Assembly: GCA_963970005.1 (NCBI GenBank)
Contig: CAXAMN010022740.1
Span: 328,377-392,376 of the forward strand
Length of the DNA stretch: 64,000 nucleotides
Direction: 5' to 3'
Source: Durusdinium trenchii
Taxonomy: Eukaryota; Sar; Dinophyceae; Suessiales; Symbiodiniaceae
The notes beneath the pieces are model-generated. The model made no database searches, was not told where the DNA came from, and worked only from the letters and a program-made list of their open reading frames with translations. Positions 55,550 through 64,000 of this stretch are shown here, one piece after another (the first letter of the stretch is position 1; the number at the start of each line of letters is the position of its first letter). A program made the translations under genes and the position numbers.

Positions 55550-56640
55550 GGGAGCATCGGAGGTTGGACCAGTCTGTGGAGTCCGTGGTCTACAGAGGGG
55601 TGGATTTGGTCATGTAGTGGTCATGTAGTCAGTCGATCGTAGGGGTGGATTTGGATTTGGGAGAATGGTTGATTGGTGAAATAGGGTGACGTGAGGTGAC
55701 ACCCCCTGTTTCCGATCCCGTGGAGACTGGACTCAGGTCCTAGACTCGACATGTCCACACTGAAGAGTGGATTTTGTTGGAGATTCGACGATAGCAGATT
55801 GATTGTTTGGAGTTGTTGTTGTTGTTGTTGTTGTTGTTTGACTTGTTTGAAAGAACAGTAACGACATCTGCATTAACTGTCTTTGGGTGGATCAATGTCT
55901 TTATGCTAAGGTTCCAAGTTGGTAAAGGTGCTTTCTCATTTGGGATATCAGATCTGGAGTCTGGATCAAGCAAGGAATATCAAGGAATGGACGTGGGATG
56001 AGAGGTTGGGTTTGCTAGTTGAGTGTCTCGTCAGCACAACAAAATCATCTAAATGCATACAGATTCGCCTTCGCCATCCTGCAATTGTCGTTTGGGGTGT
56101 GAACATCATTCATTGAGATAGTAAACCACCATGTAAAGGTAAAGATGTTGACCTTGGCTGCTAGGCCATGTCGGATAGCATAGCACAGTTCAAAGATGTT
56201 CAAAAGTGGAAGACTTTGCCATGGAAAAAGATAGAAACACACATGCTGAAACCAGCCATGCTTATGATCAACAGTTGGTTGCCCTTGGTGAGCTCAACAG
56301 CGTTCAGGATTTGGAGTGTGGCTCTGGCGCTATCTGGCGCTCACCACCTTGGGGTACCATTGTGTGTACCAGCGGAGTTCCACAACCACTGAAGAGCGCT
56401 CGATCGATCGTGCACCGGTCATAGTGCCCTGACCCATGAGCCCTGGGCCGGACCTGGTCACCAGCACCGAACAGACTGCAGGTGGTGAGGGTATTCTTTT
56501 AATTGAATTGACATGGAGCCTCCAATGTCAAAACATCAGACTAAGAACTCGACCTTCCAATCTCCTAGAACGCCCCATCTTCTTCCTCCACAATGCGAGA
56601 CCCCCCATCACACACACCCGTGTCACTGGTGCCCCCCGAC
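55550..56640. other. Stretch with no supportable gene
   Basis: Holds a GTT microsatellite (55812-55837). Several frames of 60-75 codons have no splice support. Confidence 0.4.
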
Positions 56641-56642
56641 AG

Positions 56643-56890
56643 TCCAGTCGCAGCTCTTCCGTCTTTTCCTCCAGCGCAAGCGGCAGGTGTCCCTTCAGGA
56701 TTCCGTGGAGCTGGTCACCGATGCCAACAAGCAGCACCTGGGCGGCAGATTCACACCGGCGGGGTCGAAAACAACGGCAGCGCGAAACGGGCCGTCACCG
56801 ACCGAACGCGGTCGGTGGTCCCTTGACGCTTTGAGCAAAGACGGACGAACATCCTGCCGGATCCGCTGGTCTCCGCTGGTCTCTATGTTT
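56643..56890 (+). CDS. Coding exon, unknown product
   Basis: The acceptor TGCCCCCCGACAG enters QSQLFRLFLQRKRQVSLQDS, then VELVTDANKQHLGGRFTPAG and an Arg/Ser-rich stretch. A GTGACC donor at 56891 or a stop at 56936-56938 ends it. Basic, partly helical. Confidence 0.7.
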
Positions 56891-56899
56891 GGTGACCTG

Positions 56900-58570
56900 G
56901 TTTTGAGGTCTCCGAGTGGGGTTTTGCGTTTGTGGTGAGGGGCGCCGGCGCCAGCACACAGATCCGCTGGCGGGAGCACAGTGAGTGGCTGGTGTTGTCG
57001 TTCTGTGCTCGTAATTGTCGCCAAGCAAAGAGTGGATTGACCTTTGATATGCTATGTTTTTTGTTTAATGTTGTTCTCACAATGAAACAGTAGGTTGATG
57101 CTGGAAGCAGTTGGCATAGAGAAATGACATGAAATGACAGTCTATAAGTCTGTGTCTTGCGGACCCAAATCATCCGAACACATCCAAACTGAAACCTGCG
57201 AAAGATGTGTTCTATTCCTGATGGTGTTGGTATGGTCCAGCTGCATCAAGCAACTGGCCCTTCTCAGCTGCATAAGCCCACACCTCTACTTATGAAACTG
57301 ACGAGTCACTTCACCGAGAAATCCACGGGTCCCGAGTGGAGATCGCTCAGACGGAACGGAGTGCCGGTGGAAGGGTCGACTGAGCCGGTGGAGCCGGTGG
57401 CAACGGTGGAGGGAACGCCATGAAGCTCTTTTGTTGTCTATGACAGCTGAACCGCTGTAGACACGAAGCGACCAAATACTCAGGCTGCCCAGTGTACTAT
57501 TTAGCTACGCTCGTTACTTTACTTTGCATATGCCATAGAAGCCAGCAGTTCACACAAGCCTTTGTGGAATGCAGGCCCTCGCTCAGCTGAAGCATCAACT
57601 GAACTTTCGAGTGTGCTGATTCTTATGCAAACAAATAAAACATGGATGCGAGACTGCGCAGGCCTACACCGTACACCCTAGGGAAAATTCAAGCAAAGGA
57701 GCAAACAAAAGGTGGGCTTGGGCGGGCTTTCGCACCTATTGAGCTGCGTATGGTCCTCTTGCCAGGCGCATGCACCAGAACAGTGGGAACAGCATGGAAC
57801 AGCTCCTTTGCAACATGCCACCCAAAACAACAGCCCAAAAGCAGCACCACCACTTCGGAGGAACTGCAGCTCATACAACACCTGTTCTCTCAACATTGCT
57901 GTGTATATATGCCTTAAGCTCAAGAAACCAACCAAAAGGGACGTGAAAATTGTCAGGGGCAAAATGCAATAACACTGACCCGCTGTCTTTCTCAGCAGGG
58001 CAACACATGAACCAAAACCTCGTGCTCGTAATGAAGCACCCACTTGACTAGCTAACTCGCCGCTGCCTTTCTTGTAGACAAGTTCTCACTTGTCATTTCC
58101 GTATCACTTGACTGCAAACACAGAAATGAACTATGGCTACTCCTTTGCTGCATTCCAAGCAGATTTACAATCAAGAATCGACTCTCGAAGGGCTGCACAA
58201 CACGTAACCATTCTTCAACAAGGTGATGTCCAGAAAGCCTTGCGTCAAACTCAGTCAGTCTAGAAAGAATACCAAGACAACAATCGCCATCGCTGCAACC
58301 TATGTAGGTCAAGGAGACAACGATACTCTAGTTTGCCAGAAATGGTGTCTGGTGAGGGTTTGCACTCCGAACTGTGGCTAAACTGCAAAGATCTGCAAAG
58401 GGTAGTTGGTCGTCGTTGGCATCGTTACATCATGAAATCCATTGCAAGCACTGAAAGGGCGTGTCACTTTGGCACTGGGAAGCATACTTGAGCCCTAACT
58501 TCTACACTCCTTGAGAGAATCTTGGAAGTGGATGGCTCAAAACCCCAGGAAAGACCGAACTAGGTTGAAA
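56900..58570. other. Stretch with weak frames only
   Basis: Around 57310-57423 a plus frame ends GVPVEGSTEPVEPVATVEGT. Around 57690-57920 both strands are open. Neither has clear splice sites. Confidence 0.4.
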
Positions 58571-58574
58571 TCCT

Positions 58575-58800
58575 TCAGACCAAACTGAAGGCGCCATCAT
58601 GTGCCGTCCACTTCCATGGGTGTGGCAAGGACGGAGCCCCAAAAAGAAAATCCCAACACAGTTCCAACTCGGTGACTCCTGGCCCAAAGGCCTCCCAGGA
58701 TGGTCTTTTTAAGCCCCCTTTCTTGCGTTTGGGTGGGAGTACACTCTCGGTGACCGCCGATCTCGGAGAGAACGACCTGGGGTCCGCACCCGCCCGAACC
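58575..58800 (-). CDS. Terminal exon, minus, unknown product
   Basis: The minus acceptor TTTCCAATCCACAG precedes 58800. Seventy-four codons (VRAGADPRSFSPRSAVTESV, then PPKRKKGGLKRPSWEAFGPG and ELELCWDFLFGAP) end at TGA 58575-58577. The basic patch could be a nuclear signal. It is the only well-supported minus exon right of 22 kb. Confidence 0.7.
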
Positions 58801-59010
58801 CTGTGGATTGGAAAGCATCCGTCCTCACCAAAGTGGTGTTGCTGAAAAACTGGGAGATAGAGACAAAGCCCACCCGACTAGAGCTGCGAGACGTGATTCA
58901 CCCGACTAGAGCCCAGTAGTCTAGTTCACGAAGCCTTATCCACTGAATTGTGAGTCCCATATTGAAAGAAACGTTTGCACTTCCCTTCAGACACAGCTTC
59001 CATCCCACAG

Positions 59011-59168
59011 ACCAGAAAGGAAGCTCAAGGTGTCCCGCTCCTAGCGCAATCGCGCGCCATAGCTGTGAGGCTTTTTGTGGAACTTCTGCAAGCATGGAGG
59101 CTGAAAGACGGTCGCTGGGACCTGCATGTTCGGTGCGAAACGACGAAGAATTGGGACGAAATTCATCG
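59011..59168 (+). CDS. Internal exon, helical, unknown product
   Basis: The acceptor CTTCCATCCCACAG and a GTGAAG donor bracket 52 codons: RKEAQGVPLLAQSRAIAVRL, then FVELLQAWRLKDGRWDLHVR. Among the best exons in the window. Confidence 0.75.
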
Positions 59169-59608
59169 GTGAAGCTGAGAATTCACCCCGTTCAAGAGCC
59201 CACATCTGTTGGATGTTTCATGATTTTTCCGATGCACTGCCATACCAGGTCCAGTGACCAGTAGCATTCACCCCGAAGAGTCCAAAGCTGTTTGATTTGT
59301 CCATGCGCCAAACCAGATCCAGTATGACCCAGTGACCAATAACCTAAATTTGACTCGCTGCAAAGGCCGAGTTGGATCCATCAACCAGTGTTCGTGACTG
59401 GGGAGGCCATTCCTTTTGAGAGTTCAAACTGAGAAGGTCTTGACTCTGGACACGTGGATGAGAAGGCCCTTGGCTCAGTTGGTTAAACTTGAACCATCCA
59501 CCTGAACATCTTTAAGAAGAGGAATCCCTACCTCCTTAAAACCAAAATGGATGGGACGGACCAATTGTTGTTTGATTTGGTGTTTTTTCTATAACAACAC
59601 GGCAGCAG

Positions 59609-59728
59609 TTGATGAAGAGGACCTTCATCGAGCTGTTGCCCCAGGCATCCGTCTGCAGATCGAAGCAATGGCTCGTGGCTTGAGCTTCTGGGCTTTGAGT
59701 GGAAGGGTTGGATCAACGGCAGAGATGG
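59609..59728 (+). CDS. Internal exon, unknown product
   Basis: The acceptor AACACGGCAGCAG and a GTAGTA donor bracket VDEEDLHRAVAPGIRLQIEA, then MARGLSFWALSGRVGSTAEM. Confidence 0.7.
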
Positions 59729-60155
59729 GTAGTATCATGTAGTATCTAGAACATTGACCAGCGAATTCAAGAGATACTTATCCCTCCAACAGGTCACCCA
59801 TAGATACCGAACCAGTATATCATCATGTCATCCACACTTCGATCCCCAGTAAAAAGTTGCAGACCAGGGTTTTTGCAGTAGGGTGGGTCGACATGACTTT
59901 CCAGTCGGGGCCACTGTCCCTTACCAGAGGTCCTTTCTCACTGTGATACCTGGCATGCTTTTGCGAGAAATGGTGTGAGGGGAACACTTGCACCGATTTG
60001 CACTGTCGACATCTGTCGACCAACTGCAGAGCAACCACTTCCAAGACCGAGGCAATAACCCACAATCCACTTCCATTTCATACCAAAAGCCTCAAGATGC
60101 TGCTTCTCAGGGCCAGGGCGCAGTGGAGCATCCTCCGTCCAGCCTCCACCCTGAG

Positions 60156-60295
60156 TCACCGAAGAAGAACGCTTGCGAGGCAAGGTCCTGCCCGAGAACC
60201 TTCGGCAGGAGATGCATCATCTCCTCACGCCTTCCGAGATCGCCCAGCTTCTTTCAGGCCGAACAGTGGACCGTTGGGGGTCATGGGATTGGTGA
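60156..60295 (+). CDS. Coding exon, helical, unknown product
   Basis: An acceptor CCTCCACCCTGAG enters TEEERLRGKVLPENLRQEMH, then HLLTPSEIAQLLSGRTVDRW, ending TGA at 60293-60295 or at a GTGATT donor just before. All three plus frames are open here, but this one has the most natural sequence. Confidence 0.65.
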
Positions 60296-60922
60296 TTTTT
60301 TGGCATGGCATGAAGCGCCGCAACCTTTCAGAAGCTCCATATTGGAATTTTGAGAAGGATCATTTTTGGGGCCCTGGTGAACCTTGGAGACCGTGACCCT
60401 TCACCCGCAGATCCTTCGTGTCATCTGTTGGGGAGGGTCTATAGTCTAGATTGAAGATGATTGAAGGTTCGTTTTCCATGAAAAAGAACTGGCCTAGTGG
60501 ATCTCGACTTGGGGCAAGTCATGAGGCAAGGCTTGGCTGTTGAAGCCGACTTTCCCTGCATCAAGCTGATTGTCCTTGCCTGGAGGCTTCCCTTTTTTGG
60601 AGCTTGCTCTTCGGAGAATGTAGGGAAATCTGCCTTTTGATGTAGTATGGGAACTGAGTTCCAGTGATCTATTGGACTATGATCTTCTCCTTTTTGATCC
60701 TTTTGGTGCACAGCGCTGTGATGACTTACTGCACCCAGTGAAAATCACCATCTCCGGCGTTCCAACTTCAACACCTCGGGTCTCCCTCCGTCACCCAAAG
60801 ACCTGAACAATACCCAATTTATGGGCAAAGGCGGCTTATGACGTTGGGCGGAAACTATTGCCCAACGAGGTTCTACTTGGATGAGCGTTCTAAGAAGGAG
60901 GTTCTACTTGAAAAAGCCTAAG

Positions 60923-61084
60923 GAGGTCGCGCCCGACCTCTCTCCACGAGTCGAAGAGCCTGTCGATCAGCTGCGGGTGACGCGTGCGGCGACGTCAAGC
61001 GTCGCGTCCGGGTCACCAGGCCTGGGAACTCTGAACGTGGACGATTGGGAGAGCCACACGGCCTACACCCACGGGCTTTTCAAG
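60923..61084 (+). CDS. Internal exon (54 codons), unknown product
   Basis: A GCCTAAG acceptor and a GTCCCG donor bracket exactly 54 codons in phase 0: EVAPDLSPRVEEPVDQLRVT, then RAATSSVASGSPGLGTLNVD. Third positions about 75% G/C. Confidence 0.7.
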
Positions 61085-61299
61085 GTCCCGAAGGGAAGGG
61101 AAGGGAAGGGAAGGGTGGGGCGGGGTGGAGATGGCGCTGCTGCTTGTGTGCGCTCTTGCGAGCGAGGGAGCATGGAGGGTGCCAGTTGGGGGGATGTGCA
61201 TCTCAGAAGCTAGGGAATGAGATGGAATGTTTCGAGGATCCTGGTTTACAGAATATCCCAAAGAAAGAGCCAAACAGGTTTCTGCAGGGGCCTTCTTTC

Positions 61300-61361
<62 letters not shown>

Positions 61362-61362
61362 C
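61300..61362 (+). repeat. CAT trinucleotide microsatellite
   Basis: About 21 units. Plus frames would read poly-His, poly-Ile or poly-Ser. An upstream open frame from 61045 runs into it, but coding of the tract is unsupported. Confidence 0.9.
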
Positions 61363-61744
61363 TGATCATCACCCACATGAACACGAAGAACTCCGATCTT
61401 TCGTCAGGAACGAGGAAGTCATTTTCTCTCTCGAACACTTTGGGAGTGGTGATCAAACATTTATTTGCTTAACTGCTGCTTTGCGATTGATGATGTTGGC
61501 TCTTTGACCAGGGTCGTTTCTTTTCCTCAGTCTCCCCTGAAGGCACCCTCGGAATGCATGTTGGGGTAGAAGTAAATGTTACCAATTCTGGTAAGTCGGG
61601 CATGCAAAACCATTGGAGATCCTGCTTGACCATGCTTGACCCACACCAATATCATTGATGAATTACCAGGAATTGCATCCATTCTCATCCCATGATTTAA
61701 GGAGCTGACGCCCACCAGCGGGCCAGCAGGCCCACCATCAGAGG

Positions 61745-61855
61745 TTGTGTAGTGTTGTTGTTGGTGTTGTGGTTGTTGTCGTGGTCGTTGGTGTTGCTGC
61801 TGTTGTTGTTGTTGTGGTTGTTGTTGTTGTTATTATTGTTGTTGCTGCAACAGCA

Positions 61856-61892
<37 letters not shown>

Positions 61893-62275
61893 CAGCAGCA
61901 GCAGCAGCAGCAGGAGGAGGAGGAGTAGTAGTAGTAGTAGGAGTAGCAGTAGCAGTAGCAGCAGCAGCAGGAGTTGTTATTGTTGTTGTGGTGGTGGTGG
62001 TGCCTGTGGCTGCGGTTGTTGCTGTGGTTGTGGTTGTGGTTGTATTTGCGGTTGTTTGTTTGTTTTTTGTGTTTTGTTTTGTTTTGGTTTGGTTTGGTTT
62101 GGTTTGATTTGGTTGGTTGGTTGGTTTGCTTGCTTGCTTGCTTGTTTGTTTGTTTGTTTGTTTGTTTGTGTGTGCTTGTCTGTTTGTTTGTTTTTTCTGT
62201 TGGTCGTTGGTTGGCTGGTTGGTTGCGGTTGTGGTCGTTGTCGTTGTCGTTGTTATTGTTGTTGCTCTTTCTCTG
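61745..62275. repeat. Compound GTT/GCA/GGTTT/GCTT simple-repeat block
   Basis: About 530 bp almost free of complex sequence. GTT-type units are followed by an AGC/GCA block, an AGT block, a GTGGTT stretch, GGTTT pentamers, GCTT then GTTT tetramers, and finally GTCGTT units. The strand-asymmetric G/T richness keeps frames open for up to 234 codons on minus, which should not be read as genes. Confidence 0.9.
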
Positions 62276-62329
62276 GAAGAGGAAGAGGAGAAGAGCAACC
62301 AAAAACACAAAATGCTATTAATGCCAAAC

Positions 62330-62455
62330 CACTTGGACAGCATATCTCGCACCGCGGACCCTTGAATGTCGCCGCATCGATGCCTTGGGGGCACCCCCGT
62401 TCTTATGTTGATCCATCCAACCTCGCCAGCTTGGGGCGGCAACCGACCTTGCTCT
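62330..62455 (-). CDS. Possible exon, minus
   Basis: The minus frame QAGEVGWINIRTGVPPRHRC, then GDIQGSAVRDMLSK, is natural-looking but runs into the simple repeats and lacks a clear donor. A plus frame is also open. Confidence 0.3.
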
Positions 62456-62521
62456 AGCGGTCCTGCGGACTAACCAGGGCCAGCCCTGCGTTTTTGGATG
62501 TTTCTCAGCCACTTGAATTGA

Positions 62522-62728
62522 GAAACAATCACTGGATCCCTGGACTGCTGCGCCGTCAACCGCTTGCCAGGAGAGCCAGACGGTGCGCTGGTTCTGGCAG
62601 GTCGTTCGCCAGTGGGCCTCTTCCGAGGCCGGTCTGGAGAGGAGGTATTCCAGCTTGGTGATGCAGAAGTGTTCTGCCGCTGGATGCTATATATGTTTCA
62701 TGTTTTGCGTTGGTCCGCAGGTACATAG
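62522..62728 (+). CDS. Coding exon without ATG, unknown product
   Basis: Sixty-eight open codons: TGSLDCCAVNRLPGEPDGAL, then VLAGRSPVGLFRGRSGEEVF and QLGDAEVFCRWM. About 70% third-position G/C. Alternating beta-like strands with G-S-x-D and V-G-L-F-R recall a propeller blade, only as a guess. Ends TAG at 62726-62728 unless spliced earlier (a GTATTC donor is possible). Confidence 0.65.
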   Translation, partial: ETITGSLDCCAVNRLPGEPDGALVLAGRSPVGLFRGRSGEEVFQLGDAEVFCRWMLYMFHVLRWSAGT

Positions 62729-63439
62729 GTGACTTCAGTGAATGCCTCCAGACCGCTGGGGTATTTGTCATGTTCCTCCAAAGTTTGGGGTTTGGAAGAT
62801 GGTCCCTTTTTGACCAGGTCATGGATGACCATGATTGATCAAAGGAGTGTAGTGTCACGAGGTCTTCGATTGAGCCTGAAGTGCCTTTGGAGTTTTTTTT
62901 GATACTGTATACTTTATCAAAATCTTGATCATGTGCCCTTTGAGGACGTACGAAGACGTGATTCTGAGAGGGCTCCATATCACCATTCCACAAGACGGTT
63001 GTTAACGGTTGTTGATCATTCCCCTTCAATAGTAGTCGTTTGGTCTTGCAACATGGTGTGCCCTTGCAGTCACCTTTACCCAAGCAAATCACAACCATAG
63101 TTTATGAAACCCACCTTGGTTTCCTGTGAATAGGACGCAACGGGTTTTTTGGAAGCTGTAAATCATACGTGAACATATACACCATGACCTATGACCATTA
63201 TTCAGCTCTTCAAGAAAGGACTCCAAATCACCAGCTGCAAATCCTCTTGGATCACGTCAGCTGTCCAGTGACCGGCGATGGTGTTGGACCGGTCAGATGG
63301 ACCAAGCAACCGTTTCTTCTGTTAAGAGATGGAGACTGGACCAACTTGGGACCAGCGTGCCACCATGGTACAACCAGCTTCACGGTGGCAGTGGGCGGCT
63401 TGACCTGTTGAGTTTGACGTGCTTTGGCCCTTCAAATTG

Positions 63440-63577
63440 AGCAGAAAACCACTAGCCGCCAGCGGAGCTCCATCCACAGCATGGGCAGTTGGCATGCAAC
63501 GACCGTTGACGCCGCCTTGGAGTCGGCCTGGAAGATTGCACGTGGGTGCCCCTACCCCGAGCCTCTCGAAGCCAAAG
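63440..63577 (+). CDS. Internal exon, unknown product
   Basis: The frame RQRSSIHSMGSWHATTVDAA, then LESAWKIARGCPYPEPLEAK, ends at a GTGCAT donor (63578). The acceptor is an AAATTGAG near 63440. The last coding evidence before the terminal repeat array. Confidence 0.65.
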
Positions 63578-63657
63578 GTGCATATTAGTTTCAAAGAAGA
63601 AAACGAGTTTTGCAGTCTATATATTAGAAAGAAAAGGCCTTTCATTGCAGTCCTATC

Positions 63658-64000
63658 CCTGGCTAGACGCCAGAGGCGATTGAAAGGCAAAGCGGTAAAA
63701 CGACAGTTTTGACTGCTGCAAAAGTTTTGGAAAATAAAACTTTCATCGCAACCTCATCCCTGGCTAGACAGCCAGAAGCAGCGGTTGGAGGCAAAACCAT
63801 AGCTTTGCAGTCAAAGCCTTTCAGATGGCCTTTCATCCCTGGCTAGAAAGCCAGTTGAAGGCAAAATCACGGCTTTAACAGTCACAGCTATGGACAAAGC
63901 CTTTCAAAAAGCCTTTCATTGCAGCAATACCCCTGGCTACAAACCAGAGGTGATTGAAGGCAAAACCATAGTTTTGCAGTCAAAGCCTTTCAAATGGCCT
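63658..64000 (+). repeat. Tandem array of hairpin-bearing units, cut by the window end
   Basis: CCCTGGCTAG/C recurs at 63658, 63758, 63837 and 63931 (spacings 100, 79 and 94). Units share GGCAAAACCATAGCTTTGCA, GTCAAAGCCTTTCA and GGCCTTTCAT. Most carry a short hairpin such as CTGGCTAGAAAGCCAG. Continuation past 64000 is likely. Confidence 0.85.

Noticed and set aside
61300..61362. Poly-His protein segment
   Set aside because: The CAT repeat keeps frames open, but no splice site or upstream frame supports translation of the tract.
61738..62442. Minus ORFs of 203-234 codons over the simple repeats
   Set aside because: They consist of Thr, Asn, Ser or Cys runs forced by GTT/GCA/GGTTT repeats, with no complex sequence or splice sites.
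1..64000. Dinoflagellate spliced-leader relic sequences
   Set aside because: I looked by eye for the conserved CCATTTTGGCTCAAG core near candidate gene starts and saw none; a computed search would be needed to be sure.
1..64000. CRISPR arrays, bacterial promoters, ribosome binding sites and operons
   Set aside because: No regular repeat-spacer pattern exists and gene structure is intron-rich and eukaryotic.

Overview
This window looks like nuclear DNA of a dinoflagellate, probably Symbiodiniaceae or a relative. That rests on four things: short GC-rich coding islands in repeat-laden sequence, GC and GA intron donors beside GT ones, abundant microsatellites and small foldback elements, and a multi-ORF element between 33.1 and 43.6 kb of a kind I recall as abundant in Symbiodiniaceae assemblies. 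That recollection was not checked here. I saw no operons, bacterial signals, rRNA, tRNA or CRISPR array.

Layout. From 0 to 33 kb there are isolated exon-like islands. A minus-strand group lies at 3.85-5.72 kb and most others are on plus. The only recognisable domain there is a tetratricopeptide repeat near 7.5 kb. From 33.1 to 43.6 kb lies a plus-strand block that reads, after splicing, as four successive coding units: a lysine/alanine-rich protein, a C5-methyltransferase-like protein, a charged coiled protein, and a 685-residue ORF with a transposase-like set of acidic, cysteine and histidine motifs. From 43.6 to 64 kb coding islands are dense and almost all plus. One minus terminal exon sits at 58.6-58.8 kb, and the window ends in a tandem array of hairpin-bearing units.

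Method and limits. Islands were called by eye from an open frame, a G/C-rich third codon position, protein-like composition, and an AG acceptor or GT/GC/GA donor at the right phase. Many lack ATG because they are internal exons. I could not run similarity or transcript searches, so products are mostly unnamed, exon ends are good to a few bases only where a splice site is stated, and joining of exons into genes is unproven outside the 33-43.6 kb block. A 10-N gap at 10976-10985 sits between two identical 39-base copies and is probably an assembly artefact.
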